From: Anisus vortex
Taxonomy: Eukaryota > Mollusca > Gastropoda > Planorbidae
Length of the DNA: 64,000 nt
NCBI GenBank assembly: GCA_949126835.1
Contig: OX421507.1
Span: 7,538,605 to 7,602,604 of the forward strand
Reading direction: 5' to 3'
Positions 21,137 through 33,177 of this stretch are shown here, piece by piece. Made by a program: the position numbers and the translations under genes. The notes beneath the pieces are model-generated. The model saw nothing but the letters and a program-made list of their open reading frames with translations, had not been told where the DNA came from and did no database searches. Each line of letters opens with the position of its first letter. Position 1 is the stretch's first letter.

Positions 21137-21318
21137 CGGGGGTCGGCAACCTACGGCACGGATTTTTAATGGCACACGACAGAAGTCTCGAAAAGTCTAT
21201 TCATGGCTCTTATATAAGACATTTAGTGCTACAGCAGGGTGACTTTTAGGCTGTTGGCGCGCTGAATGTATTAGAAATCATACTTTGGCACACTGTTATC
21301 AAAAGGTTGCCGACCCCT
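21137..21318. mobile_element. hAT MITE
   Basis: Starts CGGGGGTCGGCAACCTACGG and ends GGTTGCCGACCCCTG. Flanks GACTAACA (21129-21136) and GTCTAACA (21319-21326) match at 7 of 8. The best-preserved terminal inverted repeats in the window. Confidence 0.8.
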
Positions 21319-22562
21319 GGTCTAACATACACACACAAATGAGCAACGACGATTGAGGGGGGGGGGGTGGAGGGGGATTTGATGTATTGAAGTGGGGAAG
21401 GTTAAAAGTAGATGGGATGGAGTGAAGAATCACAGTTCTCAGAATCTCAGCGAAGACATTATTATTATGTCTTCCAGATCATACTTCAAACCTGTTTATG
21501 TTTTAGCCTCCTCAAATATTTTTACATAGGCCTCATTGGATTCGCCCAAGGCGGGAAAATATGGGGAAAAAAAAGGGGGGAGGGTCGAAACGCTATGTAT
21601 CGATCTAATAATAATAATAATAAATATGTCTAATTACCAACCATCAAATCTGATTTTTTTTCTTACAAATTTTATTTCTGAAACTGTAAAAGTCTATTCC
21701 CATTACCTTTCCTTACTTTTTCCACCACGTTTCGCTCCTTACCTAACTTTATAGGAATCATAACAATTTGAGGAGATACTGGGTGGCTAACATTGTTTAG
21801 CAAAAAAATGAAATAATTGAAATAAAACTGACACTGTAATTACGGGAAAGCGGATGCATATAGGCTACCGAAGGAATGCTGGGAATTTAAAAAAAAAAAA
21901 AAAACTAGGGACGCCATATTGATTTTATATGAAAGCATTGTGAAGTCTGGTTGGAGAAATGATGGATCATTTGTTGTTTTTGTTGTTTTTAGATTTCTCA
22001 CAGAAGTGAGACAAAATAACATCTGTCGGGTAAACGAACATTGAATGGTTTTGGTTAATTATTTTATGAATTACTCGAAAGCCTTCAACGGTGATCCTGT
22101 AAACAGTTGTAAAAAAAACAACATCCACACGAAAACATCACGAAATGATACTTTTTCTTGTATGATAAATGTTATGATAGTGTGCGGTGAATGTCTATTG
22201 TGCTTGAGTACAAAGGGTTCATAAATATTGTTTTAAATTTGCTGAAAGACGGAATTTATAAAATCAAGTCAAATTTCTATTTGTTTTGATCAATAAAGTT
22301 ATCTTAAGTTAAAGTTATCTTAAGTTAAGGTTATCTTTAGTTATCTCATCTAGGAACATGTTTATATTTGGTTGCACATGGAACAGGAGAAGAAGACACA
22401 CCCATATTAATGGCTGCCGGACTTGTAATTGTGTTTTTCCACTTCCGGTTACTTCGTCACGCGATAATGAATTAATAAAAACAATATATTAAAAAGAATA
22501 ATTTATCAATGTTTGTTAATGTTTTGTTCCGCATTCCGCGGTCCGAGAACTGTATACAAGGA
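21319..22562. other. spacer without recognised features
   Basis: G-run at 21357-21366, A-run near 21890 and a short AAGTTATCTTAAGTTA duplication near 22296-22330. No convincing coding sequence. Confidence 0.45.
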
Positions 22563-23807
22563 TTTAGGTTACATGGTATAATTACGTACATTTTGGGTTA
22601 CTTGGTATAATTACGTACATTTTGGGTTACTTGGTATAATTACGTACATTTTGGGTTACTTGGTATAATTACGTACATTTTGGGTTACTTGGTATAATTA
22701 CGTACATTTTGGGTTACTTGGCATAATTACGTACAACTTGGTTACTTGGTATAATTACGTACATTTTGGGTTACTTGGTATTATTACGTACAACTTGGTT
22801 ACTTGGTATAATTACGTACATTTTGGGTTACTTGGTATAATTACGTACATTTTGGGTTACTTGGCATAATTACGTACAACTTGGTTACTTGGCATAATTA
22901 CGTACAACTTGGTTACTTGGTATAATTACGTACATTTTGGGTTACTTGGCATAATTACATACAACTTGGTTACTTGGTATAATTACGTACATTTTGGGTT
23001 ACTTGGTATAATTACGTACAACTTGGTTACTTGGTATAATTACGTACATTTTGGGTTACTTGGTATAATTACGTACATTTTGGGTTACTTGGCATAATTA
23101 CGTACAACTTGGTTACTTGGCATAATTACGTACAACTTGGTTACTTGGTATAATTACGTACATTTTGGGTTACTTGGTATAATTAAGTACATTTTGGGTT
23201 ACTTGGCATAATTACGTACAACTTGGTTACTTGGTATAATTACGTACATTTTGGGTTACTTGGTATAATTACGTACATTTTGGGTTACTTGGCATAATTA
23301 CGTACAACTTGGTTACTTGGCATAATTACGTACAACTTGGTTACTTGGTATAATTACGTACATTTTGGGTTACTTGGCATAATTACGTACAACTTGGTTA
23401 CTTGGTATAATTACGTACAACTTGGTTACTTGGTATAATTACGTACATTTTGGGTTACTTGGCATAATTACGTACAACTTGGTTACTTGGTATAATTACG
23501 TACATTTTGGGTTACTTGGTATTATTACGTACAACTTGGTTACTTGGTATAATTACGTACATTTTGGGTTACTTGGTATAATTACGTACATTTTGGGTTA
23601 CTTGGCATAATTACGTACAACTTGGTTACTTGGTATAATTACGTACATTTTGGGTTACTTGGCATAATTACGTACAGCTTGGTTACTTGGTATAATTACG
23701 TACATTTTGGGTTACTTGGTATTATTACGTACAACTTGGTTGCTTGGTATAATTACGTACAACTTGGTTACTTGGCATAATTGCGTACAACTTGGTTACT
23801 TGGTATA
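22563..23807. repeat. 28/29-bp satellite, left block
   Basis: Tandem units of GGTTACTTGGTATAATTACG plus TACATTTTG (29 bp) or TACAACTT (28 bp). The two types are intermixed with GCATAATT and GTATTATT variants. Identical stretches of about 190 bp recur (22909-23097 and 23422-23610), showing a higher-order structure. The array continues after the LTR element at 27961. Confidence 0.95.
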
Positions 23808-24171
23808 TGTCACAGGACTAAGACTCACAGTTACTTCATAAAATGATATCAACGAAGGCTACTCAATATAATACTCAATTCTTTAATCAATTAGTCGCTG
23901 TAGCACTGGTATACACTAGATCAGCACAACAATACTTTCTGTACTTGAACAATAGACTTGTACGAAGACCCATTTCATATACGTCTTGTTTGCGTACAAT
24001 CCAAATCTCAACTGAATGTATCTTGGATCCAGCGTTGCTATATCACACAAATAACATGCGTACTTCCCTTTCATATAATGGTGCAATCTCGTACATAATA
24101 ATAACATGCACACCATTCTTATTCCTCATCTAATAACATGCGTACGTTCTATAATATCTATAACAGTGACA
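23808..24171 (-). repeat. 3' LTR of element 3
   Basis: 364 bp, matching 27596-27960 except for a few changes (for example GTAGCAC/GTAACAC and TGAATGTATCTTGG/TGACTTGTATCTAGG). Just inside it the minus strand reads GTGGGTGGATGG, a plausible polypurine tract. Confidence 0.9.
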
Positions 24172-24465
24172 CCATCCACCCACATTTTAAAAATTTTATA
24201 AAATAATTTTTTTTAAATAATATTTATAGTAAACTAACTTATTATAATTATATATATATATATAAACTACAACTAACAACAATATTATTCCTCATCTAAT
24301 ACATAATATAATATCTCATGCATACTTTCATCCCAAACTACAACTATCTTACTTCATCTCAAACTTTATTACCCTTTCACTCATAACAGTCAAACTCTAA
24401 GTTCTTTGTTTCTGGAACAACAGAAAAAAACATATTGTTAAACATCAACAAAATAAATAAAAAAA

Positions 24466-25608
24466 TTAAAGTAAACAGCTCCAAGTCAACACTTGGATAT
24501 AAACCTTCCAAAAACTACTATCTTTTTTCTTCACAAAAACTCTGGGACGTTTTCTTTTTAACCCCGTACCGCCCCTCAGTTCTTCTTTTGAAATCATATG
24601 CAAACCTCGATCTAAATGATTCCCAAATTTTATCACGTTCATAACATAAGTTTCTATCCTAAATATCTCCCCACTCTTTTCTTCTCCAGCAAACTCCACC
24701 ACTCTCATTGTTTCTCTTTTCTCCACTACACTACTAGTTTCCATTACCTTTAACTCCACCAATTTGTCCTCATACTTCAGCACTGTGTCCTCAAACTTCA
24801 CCACTTTGTCCTCACAACCTTCTCCACTCAACGTCTCAAAATCAATCTTCTTCTCCTGACAACACCTATCTACTATTTTTTCCACCTGACACTCTTCTAT
24901 TCCCATATTGTCCTCCTGACAATTAACTAGCTTATCATCTGATGTAGATACAACATCTGCATTTATGCCCTCAGTTACCACTGCCATTATTTTATTTACT
25001 TCTTCCAATGAATATATTTTCATCTTCACCTCTAGATTACTGCCCTCTAGCTCTTTATTAATTACATTTATTAAATAAGATTTCATTTTCTCATACTCAT
25101 CTATACACCGCGATGCAATTTTGTATGCCTTCTTATGACTTTTTACCTTTTCCTTAAGAATATTAGGTAACTGATTCCTGTCTATTTTATTTTCCTTCAG
25201 TACTTTTTCTAAGTTATTTATATATTCACCCATATTCTGTGTACCATTCCAACTTTTTACTGTATCTATTTCCTCCTCTTTTATTTTTATGTCCTGCATA
25301 CTACCAATAATTTGCTTATCTGACAACTTTAAATTTAACTCTCTCTTTCCTTTTAACCATTTTTCCAATACTACATCGTGATTATCCTGCACTATTCCCG
25401 GTATATTTCCCAAGATTAAAGGAGCTACTGGTGACTTCAATATTAACGCCTTAACTCTACCAGTTATCCAAGGCGTGTCAATATCAATTAAAGCAGTATT
25501 GCACTCAATAGTTTTGCCATCACCTAACTTAATTCTTTCTTTCTCCCTACTCATATGTTCTTCTTTTACTAGCTTCCTATCTACCACAACTGTAGAACAG
25601 TACAGCAA
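24466..25608 (-). pseudogene. protease-remnant protein of element 3
   Basis: A 380-codon frame from a UUG-type start; the open frame extends five codons upstream to a stop. Near the N-terminus CSTVVVDRKLV, then ALIDIDTPWITGRVKALI and PLILGNIPGI match retropepsins of Ty3/gypsy elements. The catalytic D-T/S-G that should precede CSTVVV is absent (LLYC instead) and a stop follows closely upstream, so it should be inactive as a protease. The remainder is Lys/Glu-rich and probably helical, ending in a basic LKRKRPRVFVKKK, like the C-terminus of some gypsy polyproteins. RT and integrase are missing between these parts. Whether it is translated is unknown; an RNA-binding or structural role is only possible. 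Confidence 0.6.
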
Positions 25609-27595
25609 TGGTTCTATAAGCTAGTTCAAACACCAATTTAAGAATGCAATGTCTCTCTCTGCTAACTAATAATACCTTAGAATGCACCAAATACAATTTT
25701 ATGATATCATGTTACATGTATACCCTTTAACTTTACTTTTTATACACCCATGCAATAGTAACAACGTGTTTCTAACCACCACCTGAATCTCAGTTAATTC
25801 AATCAAATTATCCTTACAGCACATAGGAGAATACCCTCTTACCTTTTATTGTAAAATAGACAAAGGTATACAAATGTCTAATACCATATATAAGATACGC
25901 ACTTTTGCGCACTACACGGCACTACTGTTGACCAAGCTATCAACACACCATACAAAACCCCGTAAATATACTTACATGCAGAATCACTTTCAAGTGATCT
26001 TATAATGTTTTACATAATGCCTTAGCATATACCTTACACTACTATGATATACTAAAATAATTGTATAAATGCATACGAATATAAATACAATTGAAATGAT
26101 GTCCTACTAACATTTACTACTCAAGAGAAGATAAGACAAGATAGCACGTATATATAACAATACAGCATAAATACAAGAATTTTCAAACTATAAGAAACCC
26201 AAGGCACCAAGCCTTCTAGCGCAATCTAAAAAGATCCGCTTTTCTATAAAATTACAAAATCCTTAACTAACGCAGACCAAACAAAACAATCTAAACATTT
26301 ACCGATCTATGACAAAAGGGAAGAAAGCTAAAATCGATAACACTTCTTCGCAATTATCATACATCTGCCCTAATAAGACACTATCATCCTACACTATCAT
26401 CCAATAAACAATGATCAACTGGATAGTAATGCAGGACACAATGAACTATGCGTATTCTCCCTGTTATAATTATACCTCCACAGGATGTAACAGTAATATT
26501 TTATCAAATATTACACCATATCATTCACTACAAAGAATTAAATAAAGTTCAACTTAACTTAATTCAGTTGAGCTGCTCCAATCCTGCAGTCGTCAATCCC
26601 TTACACAGCTTACTGCATTGCCGTTACAAGGAAAGTTCACCCTCAAATGTCCGTTGGCTTGATAGTCCTCCTTCAACCTTCAGTTGACCTGAATGCCCTT
26701 CCACTTTCCGTTGATAAATCTGTTCCAACGGATATCCTTTCCGCCGACCTTGTCCTTCTACCGTTGTCTTCAAATACATCTGTAAATCACGCTGCACTAT
26801 CCGCCGCCCAATTCTGACCCTTGTGCCAGGGCGCAGACGACCTGCCTATTTTCTAGCGCCAGAAAGCTCACGCGAGCAATTACGACCCGACTTATAGGCA
26901 GATAGATATAGAATCTATATGGACTCGGCAAATCGGACAGTGGCAGACGCGTATCGATGACCCTCAGTAGCTTGAAAATCAGATGATCGGATGTAGGACT
27001 TGATTCACGACTGTTCAAATTCAGGATTCCTCAGACTTGAGACAGCTTCACAACAAAGGTTCCAACCGGCTCCAATAGCAACAGCGACACGACGAAAGGT
27101 TCTTCTCACTAACAGCTCTACAGCAACAACAAGTTCCACTTGCTTCAGTTTCAACTAGCAGCTGACTTGATACATGATAAGTCTGGCTTCGGCAACTTCT
27201 GACTTCGACAGCTCCAGGCTTCGACAGCTCCTGGTTCCGATAACTTCTGGCTTCGGCAACTTCTGACTTCGACAGCTACAGGCTTCTACAGTTACTGGTT
27301 CCGACAGCTTCTGGCTTCAATTACGACAGTCTTCCACAGCTACTGTCCTTCAACGGTCCGGGTCTAACCTCCAAAAACAGGAAGGTTCACCAACTCCGCT
27401 CCCTCCTCTCACAGGCAGGCATTACATCAGAGTACACAGCTTCACAGCTTTCCAACGGACCAGATCAAACAGTGATCTCCACATCAGGTAGAATCACCAA
27501 CTCTGTTCCCTACTTTCACGGCAGGCGTTACTTCAGAGCTACTTGAGTTGAGTGTTGTAGATGACCTTGCATACCGTCGAAACTGCCACCAAATC
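25609..27595 (-). other. 5' internal region of element 3
   Basis: About 2 kb with no long frame. A degenerate repeat at about 27180-27330 (GGCTTCGGCAACTTCTGACT, CTTCGACAGCTCC variants) lies near the 5' LTR. Next to that LTR the minus strand reads TGGTGGCAGTTTCGACGG from 27591 downward, a likely primer-binding site. Confidence 0.65.
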
Positions 27596-27960
27596 TGTCA
27601 CAGGACTAAGACTCACAGTTACTTCATAAAATGATATCAACGAAGGCTACTCAATATAATACTCAATTCTTTAATCAATTAGTCGCTGTAACACTGGTAT
27701 ACACTAGATCAGCACAACAATACTTTCTGTACTTGAACAATAGACTTGTACGAAGACCCATTTCATATACGTCTTGTTTGCGTACAATCCAAATCTCAAC
27801 TGACTTGTATCTAGGATCCAGCGTTGCTATATCACACAAATAACATGCGTACTTCCCTTTCATATAATGGTGCAATCTCGTACATAATAATAACATGCAC
27901 ACCATTCTTATTCCTCATCTAATAACATGCGTACGTTCTATAATATCTATAACAGTGACA
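27596..27960 (-). repeat. 5' LTR of element 3
   Basis: 365 bp, TG...CA ends with a 6-bp inverted repeat TGTCAC/GTGACA. Confidence 0.9.
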
Positions 27961-29937
27961 GTATAATTACGTACAACTTGGTTACTTGGCATAATTGCGT
28001 ACAACTTGGTTACTTGGTATAATTACGTACAACTTGGTTACTTGGTATAATTACGTACAACTTGGTTACTTGGTATAATTACGTACAACTTGGTTACTTG
28101 GTATAATTACGTACAACTTGGTTACTTGGTATAATTACGTACAACTTGGTTACTTGGTATAATTACGTACAACTTGGTTACTTGGCATAATTACGTACAA
28201 CTTGGTTACTTGGTATAATTACGTACAACTTGGTTACTTGGTATAATTACGTACAACTTGGTTACTTGGTATAATTACGTACAACTTGGTTACTTGGTAT
28301 AATTACGTACAACTTGGTTACTTGGTATAATTACGTACAACTTGGTTACTTGGTATAATTACGTACAACTTGGTTACTTGGTATAATTACGTACAACTTG
28401 GTTACTTGGTATAATTACGTACAACTTGGTTACTTGGTATAATTACGTACAACTTGGTTACTTGGTATAATTACGTACAACTTGGTTACTTGGTATAATT
28501 ACGTACAACTTGGTTACTTGGTATAATTACGTACAACTTGGTTACTTGGTATAATTACGTACAACTTGGTTACTTGGTATAATTACGTACAACTTGGTTA
28601 CTTGGTATAATTACGTACAACTTGGTTACTTGGTATAATTACGTACAACTTGGTTACTTGGTATAATTACGTACAACTTGGTTACTCGGTATAATTACGT
28701 ACAACTTTGTTACTCGGTATAATTACGTAAGACTTGGTTACTTGGTATAATTACGTACAACTTGGTTACTTGGTATAATTACGTACAACTTGGTTACTTG
28801 GTATAATTACGTACAACTTGGTTACTTGGTATAATTACGTACAACTTGGTTACTTGGTATAATTACGTACAACTTGGTTACTTGGTATAATTACGTACAA
28901 CTTGGTTACTTGGTATAATTACGTACAACTTGGTTACTCGGTATAATTACGTACAACTTGGTTACTTGGTATAATTACGTACAACTTGGTTACTTGGTAT
29001 AATTACGTACAACTTGGTTACTCGGTATAATTACGTACAACTTGGTTACTTGGTATAATTACGTACAACTTGGTTACTTGGTATAATTACGTACAACTTG
29101 GTTACTTGGTATAATTACGTACAACTTGGTTACTTGGTATAATTACGTACAACTTGGTTACTTGGTATAATTACGTACAACTTGGTTACTCGGTATAATT
29201 ACGTACAACTTTGTTACTTGGTATAATTACGTACAACTTGGTTACTTGGTATAATTACGTACAACTTGGTTACTCGGTATAATTACGTACAACTTGGTTA
29301 CTTGGTATAATTACGTACAACTTGGTTACTTGGTATAATTACGTACAACTTGGTTACTTGGTATAATTACGTACAACTTGGTTACTTGGTATAATTACGT
29401 ACAACTTGGTTACTTGGTATAATTACGTACAACTTGGTTACTTGGTATAATTACGTACAACTTGGTTACTTGGTATAATTACGTACAACTTGGTTACTTG
29501 GTATAATTACGTACAACTTGGTTACTTGGTATAATTACGTACAACTTGGTTACTTGGTATAATTACGTACAACTTGGTTACTCGGTATAATTACGTACAA
29601 CTTTGTTACTTGGTATAATTACGTACAACTTGGTTACTTGGTATAATTACGTACAACTTGGTTACTCGGTATAATTACGTACAACTTGGTTACTTGGTAT
29701 AATTACGTACAACTTGGTTACTTGGTATAATTACGTACAACTTGGTTACTTGGTATAATTACGTACAACTTGGTTACTTGGTATAATTACGTACAACTTG
29801 GTTACTTGGTATAATTACGTACAACTTGGTTACTTGGTATAATTACGTACAACTTGGTTACTTGGTATAATTACGTACAACTTGGTTACTTGGTATAATT
29901 ACGTACAACTTGGTTACTTGGTATAATTACGTACATT
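27961..29937. repeat. 28-bp satellite, right block, with 392-bp higher-order repeat
   Basis: About 70 units of GGTTACTTGGTATAATTACG plus TACAACTT, nearly homogeneous. Marker variants recur at exactly 392 bp (14 units): CTCGG at 29189 and 29581, and again at 29273 and 29665. The block ends with a single TACATTTTG unit. Confidence 0.95.
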
Positions 29938-30059
29938 TTGATTCAGAGTCGAAGATACAAACAGTGAAGAAAATGGTTACACGAGGGTTACTTTTTAATG
30001 GTAAGGAAATGGGTAAAGCTCAATTGTCGGTAATTCTATCTATTTAAATGTTTTCGATA
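29938..30059. other. short unique spacer
   Basis: No recognisable feature between the satellite and the TCTA microsatellite. Confidence 0.4.
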
Positions 30060-30196
30060 TACCTAGCGGTTTGTCTATCTCTCTATCAATGTATCTATCT
30101 ACCTGTCCGTCTATCTATTTATCAATGTATTTATGTATCTTTCTATCTGTATGTCTGTATCTACCCATCTATCTCTTTTATCTAAGTCAATCTAAG

Positions 30197-30242
<46 letters not shown>

Positions 30243-30440
30243 CCAGTCTGTCTGGCTGACTTTCTGTTTAAAACTATCTGTCTGTCAATCTCTCCTTGTT
30301 TATCTATCTGTACGTCTGTCTGTATGTATGCATTTCTATTTGTCTGCATCTATCTATCCTTCTTTTTCCCTCTCTGTCCTCATTTTTTCTCTCTACGTCC
30401 TCCTTTTTTTTTCTCTCTCTCTCTCTTTCTCTCTATGTCC
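30060..30440. repeat. TCTA/TCTG microsatellite region
   Basis: Interrupted TCTA and TGTC tetramers with a perfect (TATC)n core near 30200-30242, passing into CTCTCT. Confidence 0.85.
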
Positions 30441-30575
30441 TACTTTTGATAATCATGTATCAGGCAAAAGGGGGCAACTACATACAAAACCATCATACCG
30501 ACACCTAACCTCTAAGTTTACAGACGTTCCTTCTAGATTATCTAGATTCTACATAGAAGATTTTTAGGTATACTA

Positions 30576-30660
30576 GGCCCAAAACTTCTGCAGGGCGGCA
30601 GGAATAGAACCCGCGACGTGTCGGTTGTACCTCCACTATAGGTACGCCTAAGAACCAATA
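30576..30660. repeat. interspersed repeat fragment (CCCAAAACTYCTGC family)
   Basis: GGCCCAAAACTTCTGCAGGG then GGCAGGAATAGAACCCG. Related sequence occurs at 47050-47135 and 60024-60090. The GAACCCG segment may be an inverted B-box-like remnant of a second SINE family; unclassified. Confidence 0.4.
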
Positions 30661-31164
30661 AATGATGTAGCTACTGTCAGCTGAGACTTGAAAGATAAAC
30701 AATGAGCTATACCTGCACGGACACGCAAACACAAACATAAACACACAGTCACTGATATGAAGTCTCCATTTAAAAAGAATATCATCTGTGGTATAAGCCT
30801 TATATGGATTTGTAACTGGCTTTGGTTGAGATAACAAAAGCCCATGTATTGCATACATCGGCGTCGCTTTGTGTGTCTATGTGTGTATTGGGTGGGGGGG
30901 GGGGGGGGTGAAAAACAATAACAACGACAGGCTATTTATACATTTATATAGCGTCAGTTTCAACGTACATTTGTGAGTATTCATAATGTAACATACCAAA
31001 AAAGTATAACTGTTATTTATGTAATAGAAACATACAAAAATTAAATAAACATAATATAAATATAGTCTAATAAAAAAAAATATCGTTTAAAAACATAATA
31101 TAAACACAAAATAAACATAATATAAACATAATATAAGACGATATAAATATAACAAATATTGTGT
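30661..31164. other. AT-rich spacer with AACATAATATA repeats
   Basis: G-run at 30893-30908, then from about 31030 degenerate AAACATAATATAAAC repeats. The same repeat resumes after the retrotransposon at 44042, showing element 2 inserted into this AT-rich tract. Confidence 0.6.
31161..31164. repeat. target-site duplication, left (GTGT)
   Basis: GTGT here and at 44038-44041 bracket element 2. Confidence 0.8.
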
Positions 31165-31206
31165 TGTTACGAGTAGATTTATTTCCATATTATATTGGTT
31201 CTGTTA
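31165..31206 (+). repeat. 5' LTR of element 2, first 42 bp
   Basis: Identical to 43439-43480. The LTR is broken after GGTTCTGTTA and resumes with TTATTAACTAAAG at 36933; 42 + 557 bp equals the 599 bp of the intact 3' LTR. Confidence 0.93.
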
Positions 31207-31266
31207 TCATATCATATCATATCATATATATATATAAATCTCAAAAGGAATATGTATGTATGTATG

Positions 31267-31297
<31 letters not shown>

Positions 31298-33177
31298 GTA
31301 TGTACATACCGCATAATCTTTTTAAATACTGGACATAAAAACGTGAAATTTGCTACAAATATTCTTTGCGTTACGGCGGTGAACACTGTCAAGGTTTTAA
31401 CAAAATTAAAATGACCGCAGTGGTCAGTTTGGTCAAAAAACGCGAAAAAAACACAACTTTTGATTCACATTGTCTTTGCCAGTACAACTTTTTATAGTTT
31501 TTCGTCACAAAGTTAGAAAAAAAAGGATGCGCTGAGATTATTTTTATGACGTCATCAATCTTTGCGCATGGATTTTTATAGCAATGAAGGGACATTTTTT
31601 ATTAATGTTTAAATTGACGTCATCAAACTATGTGCATGGATTTTATTATCTCAACTCAATGACGGGAACAAATTTTCTTCATGTTTAAATTGTCTACGTG
31701 CCGTAAACAACATAAATTCTTTACACTACCAATACTGTAGTTGATTTTCTTAATCTATCACTACTTTAATACTTTACACTGTGAATACATGACTTAAAGC
31801 TAATAAATAATTTAAAACTTTACAAACATAGGACAAAGCAAATAGATATAGTATTTTTTTTTCTGTTTCGGGAAGTAATACCGACGCCTTATTAAGCATA
31901 TTTAAACGCAGTGGTCCTGGTTACACCTATATTTAAGCTTATAATTATATGGCGTCATCAAATTTTGCGTATTTATGCGTTTAAGAAGTTGTTTTAATTT
32001 GCGTCGTAATTTGTAGAATGCAATATTTAAATGGAAGACTATTGTTTATAACTCCATGGGTTATTTTATCCAGTTCCAAGAACTGGGCACCTTTAGGCTT
32101 ATCGCCTTGGTAACGGCCATTGTTTAAATTACCGGGCAATGTTTAAATTACCGGGCAATGTTTATAATACCGGGCAATGTTTAAATTACCGGGCAATGTT
32201 TAAATTACCGGGCAATGTTTAAATTACCGGGCAATGTTTAAATTACCGGGCAATGTTTAAATTACTGGGCAATGTTTAAATTACCGGGCAATGTTTAAAT
32301 TACCGGGCAATGTTTAAATTACCGGGCAATGTTTAAATTACCGGGCAATGTTTATAATACCGGGCAATGTTTAAATTACCGGGCAATGTTTAAATTACCG
32401 GGCAATGTTTAAATTACCGGGCAATGTTTAAATTACCGGGCAATGTTTAAATTACCGGGCAATGTTTAAATTACCGGGCAATGTTTAAATTACCGGGCAA
32501 TGTTTAAATTACCGGGCAATGTTTAAATTACCGGGCAATGTTTAAATTACCGGGCAATGTTTAAATTACCGGGCAATGTTTAAATTACCGGGCAATGTTT
32601 AAATTACCGGGCAATGTTTATATAACCGGGCAATGTTTAATTTGCCGGGCAATGTTTGAATTGCCGGAACTAACTTTTTAAAGTTTTATTACGTGTCGTA
32701 TACGTTTTATAAACATTATTTCATATGGGTTTATTTGTTATTGTTTTACATGTTGAATAGAAAATTTAATTCTAAGTTTGCTTCCAAAGCAACAATAAAT
32801 AAATAAATAGCAAATAAACAAAAACAACACAACATAGGTCTGCGACTTAATGTTTGTCGTAAAAAAATATATCAAACAATCATTAAAAAAAAAAAAAAAG
32901 TACTGTCGAATGTTCTTTATCAATGAATAGAACAAAATATATTCATGTTTTAATTTGCGTCGTAATTTATAGCGGGCAATTTTGTAATTGTTATAATGGG
33001 TGATGAGTAATGATTTTAACGGGTAATTCATGTTGTAGCGGGCAAATAAAAAATTACCTCACGTTTAAATTCGTGTCGTAGGTCATGCGGGCAATCTCAT
33101 TATAACTGCCTGAGTAGTTAGAGTGTATGTAAACATAACTTTTAGCCGGTTCGGAGGACCGGGCACATAACGGCTTG
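31207..33177 (+). mobile_element. Helitron-like unit 1
   Basis: 1,971 bp. 5' part: TATG and GGCT microsatellites and the palindrome GGTATGTACATACC; middle: 19-bp array; 3' part: hairpin GCCGGTTCGGAGGACCGGGC then ACATAACGGCTTG. Two TGACGTCA motifs at 31547 and 31615. Confidence 0.7.
32113..32660. repeat. 19-bp minisatellite, about 28 units (unit 1)
   Basis: Units of TACCGGGCAATGTTTAAAT, with rare TATAATACC variants, inside the first Helitron-like unit. Confidence 0.92.

Larger units (their letters stand above)
23808..27960 (-). mobile_element. Non-autonomous LTR retrotransposon (element 3)
   Basis: 4,153 bp with 364/365-bp LTRs that begin TGTCAC and end GTGACA, and a 5-bp target duplication GTATA (23803-23807, 27961-27965). 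It is inserted in the 28-bp satellite. The LTRs differ at only a few positions, so it is young. The minus strand holds a frame with the C-terminal part of a gypsy-type protease and a charged tail, but no RT, RNase H or integrase. It must depend on enzymes from another element. Confidence 0.88.

Noticed and set aside
22909..23610. Identical 62-codon frames at 22909 and 23422
   Set aside because: Both are in the 28/29-bp satellite; their identity reflects the higher-order repeat, not a gene family.
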